This document shows, one piece after another, positions 59,901 through 64,000 of a stretch of DNA of 64,000 nt. The notes under the pieces were generated by a model, which was given only the letters and a program-made list of their open reading frames with translations, had not been told where the DNA came from and made no database searches. Source of the stretch: Lamellibrachia satsuma (taxonomy: Eukaryota > Annelida > Polychaeta > Sabellida > Siboglinidae); NCBI GenBank assembly GCA_033239005.1, contig BSQZ01000125.1:317501-381500 (forward strand), in the 5' to 3' direction. The first letter of the stretch is position 1. Every line of letters starts with the position of its first letter. The translations under genes and the position numbers were made by a program.

Positions 59901-62900
59901 CATAGTTGTACGTTGGACGAAGAAGACATGTGTTGAAGTGAATGAACATAGTTACTGTTGGATGTAGAAGACATGTGTTGAAGTAAATGAACATAGTTGC
60001 ATGTTGGATGTAGAAGACATTTGTTCAAGTGAATGAACATAGTTGCCTGTTGGATGTAGAAGACATGTGTTTGAAGTAAATGAACATAGTTGCCGTTGGA
60101 TGTAGAAGACATGTGTTGAAGTGAATGAACATAGTTGAACTGTTGGATGTAGAAGACATGTGTTGAAGTAAATGAACATAGTTGCATGTTGGATGTAGAA
60201 GACATGTGTTGAAGTGAATGAACATAGTTGCTGTTGGATGTAGAAGACATGTGTTGAAGTAAATGAACATAGTTGCATGTTGGATGTAGAAGACATGTGT
60301 TGAAGTGAATGAACATAGATGCCTGTTGGATGTAGAAGACATGTGTTGAAGTGAATGAACATAGTTGCCTGTTGGATGTAGAAGAGAACATGTGTTGAAG
60401 TGAATGAACATAGTTGTCTGTTGGATGTAGAAGACATGTGTTGAAGTGAATGAACATAGTTGCATGTTGGATGTAGAAGACATGTGTTGAAGTGAATGAA
60501 CATAGTTGCATGTTGGATGTAGAAGACATGTGTTGAAGTGAATGAACATAGTTGCATGTTGGATGTAGAAGACATGTGTTGAAGTGAATGAACATAGTTG
60601 CATGTTGGATGTAGAAGACATGTGTTGAAGTGAATGAACATAGTTGCATGTTGGATGTAGAAGACATGTGTTGAAGTAAATGAACATAGTTGCCAGTTGT
60701 TGGATGTAGAAGACATGTGTTGAAGTGAATGAACATAGTTGCATGTTGGATGTAGAAGACATGTGTTGAAGTGAATGAACATAGTTGCCTGTTGGATAGT
60801 AGAAGACATGTGTTGAAGTGAATGAACATATTGCATGTTGGATGTAGAAGACATGTGTTGAAGTGAATGAACATAGTTGCCTGTTGGATGTAGAAGACAT
60901 GTGTTGAAGTGAATGAACATAGTTGCCTGTTGGATGAAGAAGACATGTGTTGAAGTGAATGAACATGTTGCATGTTGGATGTAGAAGACATGTGTTGAAG
61001 TGAATGAACATAGTTGCATGTTGGATGTAGAAGACATGTGTTGAAGTGAATGAACATAGTTGAATGTTGGATGTAGAAGACATGTGTTGAAGTAAATGAA
61101 CATAGTTGCATGTTGGATGTAGAAGACATGTGTTGAAGTGAATGAACATAGTTGCCTGTTGGATGTAGAAGACATGTGTTGAAGTAAATGAACATAGTTG
61201 CATGTTGGATGTAGAAGACATGTGTTGAAGTGAATGAACATAGTTGCCTGTTGGATGTAGAAGACATGTGTTGAAGTAAATGAACATAGTTGCATGTTGG
61301 ATGTAGAAGACATGTGTTGAAGTGAATGAACATAGTTGCCTGTTGGATGTAGAAGACATGTGTTGAAGTAAATGAACATAGTTGCATGTTGGATGTAGAA
61401 GACATGTGTTGAAGTGAATGAACATAGTTGTCTGTTGGATGTAGAAGACATGTGTTGAAGTAAATGAACATAGTTGCCTGTTGGATGTAGAAGACATGTG
61501 TTGAAGTAAATGAACATAGTTGCATGTTGGATGTAGAAGACATGTGTTGAAGTGAATGAACATAGTTGCATGTTGGATGTAGAAGACATGTGTTGAAGTA
61601 AATGAACATAGTTGCATGTTGGATGTAGAAGACATGTGTTGAAGTGAATGAACATAGTTGCATGTTGGATGTAGAAGACATGTGTTGAAGTAAATGAACA
61701 TAGTTGCAAGTTGGATGTAGAAGACATGTGTTGAAGTGAATGAACATAGTTGCATGTTGGATGTAGAAGACATGTGTTGAAGTAAATGAACATAGTTGCA
61801 TGTTGGATGTAGAAGACATGTGTTGAAGTGAATGAACATAGTTGTATGTTGGATGTAGAAGACATGTGTTGAAGTGAATGAACATAGTTGCATGTTGGAT
61901 GTAGAAGACATGTGTTGAAGTGAATGAACATAGTTGCCTGTTGGATGTAGAAGACATGTGTTGAAGTGAATGAACATAGTTGCATGTTGGATGTAGAAGA
62001 CATGTGTTGAAGTGAATGAACATAGTTGAATGTTGGATGTAGAAGACATGTGTTGAAGTGAATGAACGTGATACTGTTGGATGTAGAAGACATGTGTTGA
62101 AGTGAATGAACATAGATGTCTGTTGGATGAAGAAGACATGTGTTGAAGTGAATGAACATAGTTGCCTGTTGGATGTAGAAGACATGTGTTGAAGTAAATG
62201 AACATAGTTGCATGTTGGATGTAGAAGACATTTGTTGAAGTGAATGAACATAGTTGCCTGTTGGATGTAGAAGACATGTGTTGAAGTAAATGAACATAGT
62301 TGCATGTTGGATGTAGAAGACATGTGTTGAAGTGAATGAACATAGTTGAATGTTGGATGTAGAAGACATGTGTTGAAGTAAATGAACATAGTTGCATGTT
62401 GGATGTAGAAGACATGTGTTGAAGTGAATGAAACATAGTTGCCTGTTGGATGTAGAAGACATGTGTTGAAGTAAATGAACATAGTTGCATGTTGGATGTA
62501 GAAGACATGTGTTGAAGTGAATGAACATAGTTGAACTGTTGGATGTAGAAGACATGTGTTGAAGTAAATGAACATAGTTGCATGTTGGATGTAGAAGACA
62601 TGTATTGAAGTGAATGAACATAGTTGTCTGTTGGATGTAGAAGACATGTGTTGAAGTGAATGAACATAGTTGCCTGTTGGATGTAGAAGACATGTGTTGA
62701 AGTAAATGAACATAGATGTATGTTGGATGTAGAAGACATGTGTTGAAGTGAATGAACATAGTTGCATGTTGGATGTAGAAGACATGTGTTGAAGTAAATG
62801 AACATAGTTGCATGTTGGATGTAGAAGACATGTGTTGAAGTGAATGAACATAGTTGTCTGTTGGATGTAGAAGACATGTGTTGAAGTAAATGAACATAGT

Positions 62901-64000
62901 TGCATGTTGGATGTAGAAGACATGTGTTGAAGTGAATGAACATAATTGCATGTTGGATGTAGAAGACATGTGTTGAAGTGAATGAACATAGTTGCCTCTT
63001 GGATGTAGAAGACATGTGTTGAAGTGAATGAACATAGCTGCATGTTGGATGTAGAAGACATGTGTTGAAGTGAATGAACATAGTTGCCTCGTTGGATGTA
63101 GAAGACATGTGTTGAAGTAAATGAACATAGATGCATGTTGGATGTAGAAGACATGTGTTGAAGTGAATGAACATAGTTGCATGTTGGATGTAGAAGACAT
63201 GTGTTGAAGTAAATGAACATAGGTGCATGTTGGATGTAGAAGACATGTGTTGAAGTAAATGAACATAGATGCATGTTGGATGTAGAAGACATGTGTTGAA
63301 GTGAATGAACATAGTTGAATGTTGGATGTAGAAGACATGTGTTGAAGTAAATGAACATAGTTGCATGTTGGATGTAGAAGACATGTGTTCAAGTGAATGA
63401 ACATAGTTGCCTGTTGGATGTAGAAGACATGTGTGTTGAAGTAAATGAACATAGTTGCATGTTGGATGTAGAAGACATGTGTTGAAGTGAATGAACATAA
63501 TTGCATGTTGGATGTAGAAGACATGTGTTGAAGTGAATGAACATAGTTGCATGTTGGATGTAGAAGACATGTGTTGAAGTGAATGAACATAGTTGCATGT
63601 TGGATGTAGAAGACATGTGTTGAAGTGAATGAACATAGTTGCCTGTTGGATGTAGAAGACATGTGTTGAAGTAAATGAACATAGTTGTATGTTGGATGTA
63701 GAAGACATGTGTTGAAGTGAATGAACATAGTTGCATGTTGGATGTAGAAGACATGTGTTGAAGTGAATGAACATAGTTGCATGTTGGATGTAGAAGACAT
63801 GTGTTGAAGTGAATGAACATAGTTGCCTGTTGGATGTAGAAGACATGTGTTGAAGTAAATGAACATAGTTGCATGTTGGATGTAGAAGACATGTGTTGAA
63901 GTGAATGAACATAGTTGCATGTTGGATGTAGAAGACATGTGTTGAAGTGAATGGAACATAGTTGCATGTTGGATGTAGAAGACATGTGTTGAAGTGAATG
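32931..64000. repeat. 46-bp satellite array, ~675 copies, continues past window
   Basis: Unit of 46 bp; core TGTTGGATGTAGAAGACATG followed by TGTTGAAGTGAATGAACATA, with variable bases in the GTTGCCT/GTTGCAT/GTTGTCT segment and at GTGAATG/GTAAATG. The first two or three units (32931-33060) are degenerate, as expected at an array edge; the other edge is not in the window. The unit has no CpG in its common form. On the minus strand it has no stop in any frame and 46 is not divisible by three, so every frame reads the same 46-residue cycle (MFIHFNTCLLHPTCNYVHS...). This explains open frames of up to 3594 codons. No start context, splice border or single-copy sequence supports a protein. Confidence 0.97.

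Noticed and set aside
32922..63985. Giant minus-strand proteins of up to about 3600 residues
   Set aside because: They are read-through of a 46-bp satellite lacking stops. All three frames give the same 46-residue cycle, and there is no codon-level conservation or gene context.
32931..64000. CRISPR array (regular repeats)
   Set aside because: Units are directly adjacent without unique spacers, and the DNA is eukaryotic with introns and LINEs.

Overview
The window is animal nuclear DNA, AT-rich and crowded with tandem repeats, with spliced exons and non-LTR and DNA transposons. There is no bacterial or viral gene organisation. The one host gene is recognisable as unc80, which encodes the large cytoplasmic UNC80 subunit of the NALCN sodium-leak channel complex. 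The repeat load and CR1-type LINEs fit an invertebrate, possibly a mollusc or another lophotrochozoan, but the sequence alone does not settle the species.

unc80 lies on the minus strand. I could place eleven consecutive internal exons by hand between 32485 and 2440. All ten junctions use AG/GT borders and the reading phase agrees across every junction, giving 622 codons. They cover an N-terminal part of UNC80, including the stretch around LLLECAHFVNRCNHGDWP and the acidic block EDEEEDFLDE. The 5' exons must lie beyond 64000 and the 3' exons below position 1.

Layout: 1-2440 is intron with a diverged 450-bp duplication. 2440-11161 holds seven exons separated by minisatellites. 11162-15631 is an intron with a 35-bp minisatellite, a pogo/Tigger-like element and an inverted copy of the same minisatellite. 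15742-26582 is an intron holding a CR1 LINE nested inside an older CR1 LINE, both within a CA-rich array. 26583-32485 holds four exons plus a pogo-like element inside a (TA)n tract. From about 32931 to the window end runs one uninterrupted 46-bp satellite of roughly 675 copies, which by gene structure should sit inside an unc80 intron.

The most unusual feature is that at four exons (E2, E9, E10, E11) the minisatellite unit contains the last bases of the exon plus the 5' splice site. The authentic donor is therefore followed by about 7 to 23 further donor-like copies. All eleven exons have a tandem repeat starting within about 150 bases downstream of their donor. The very long minus-strand open frames over the satellite are a by-product of a stop-free 46-bp unit and are not genes.
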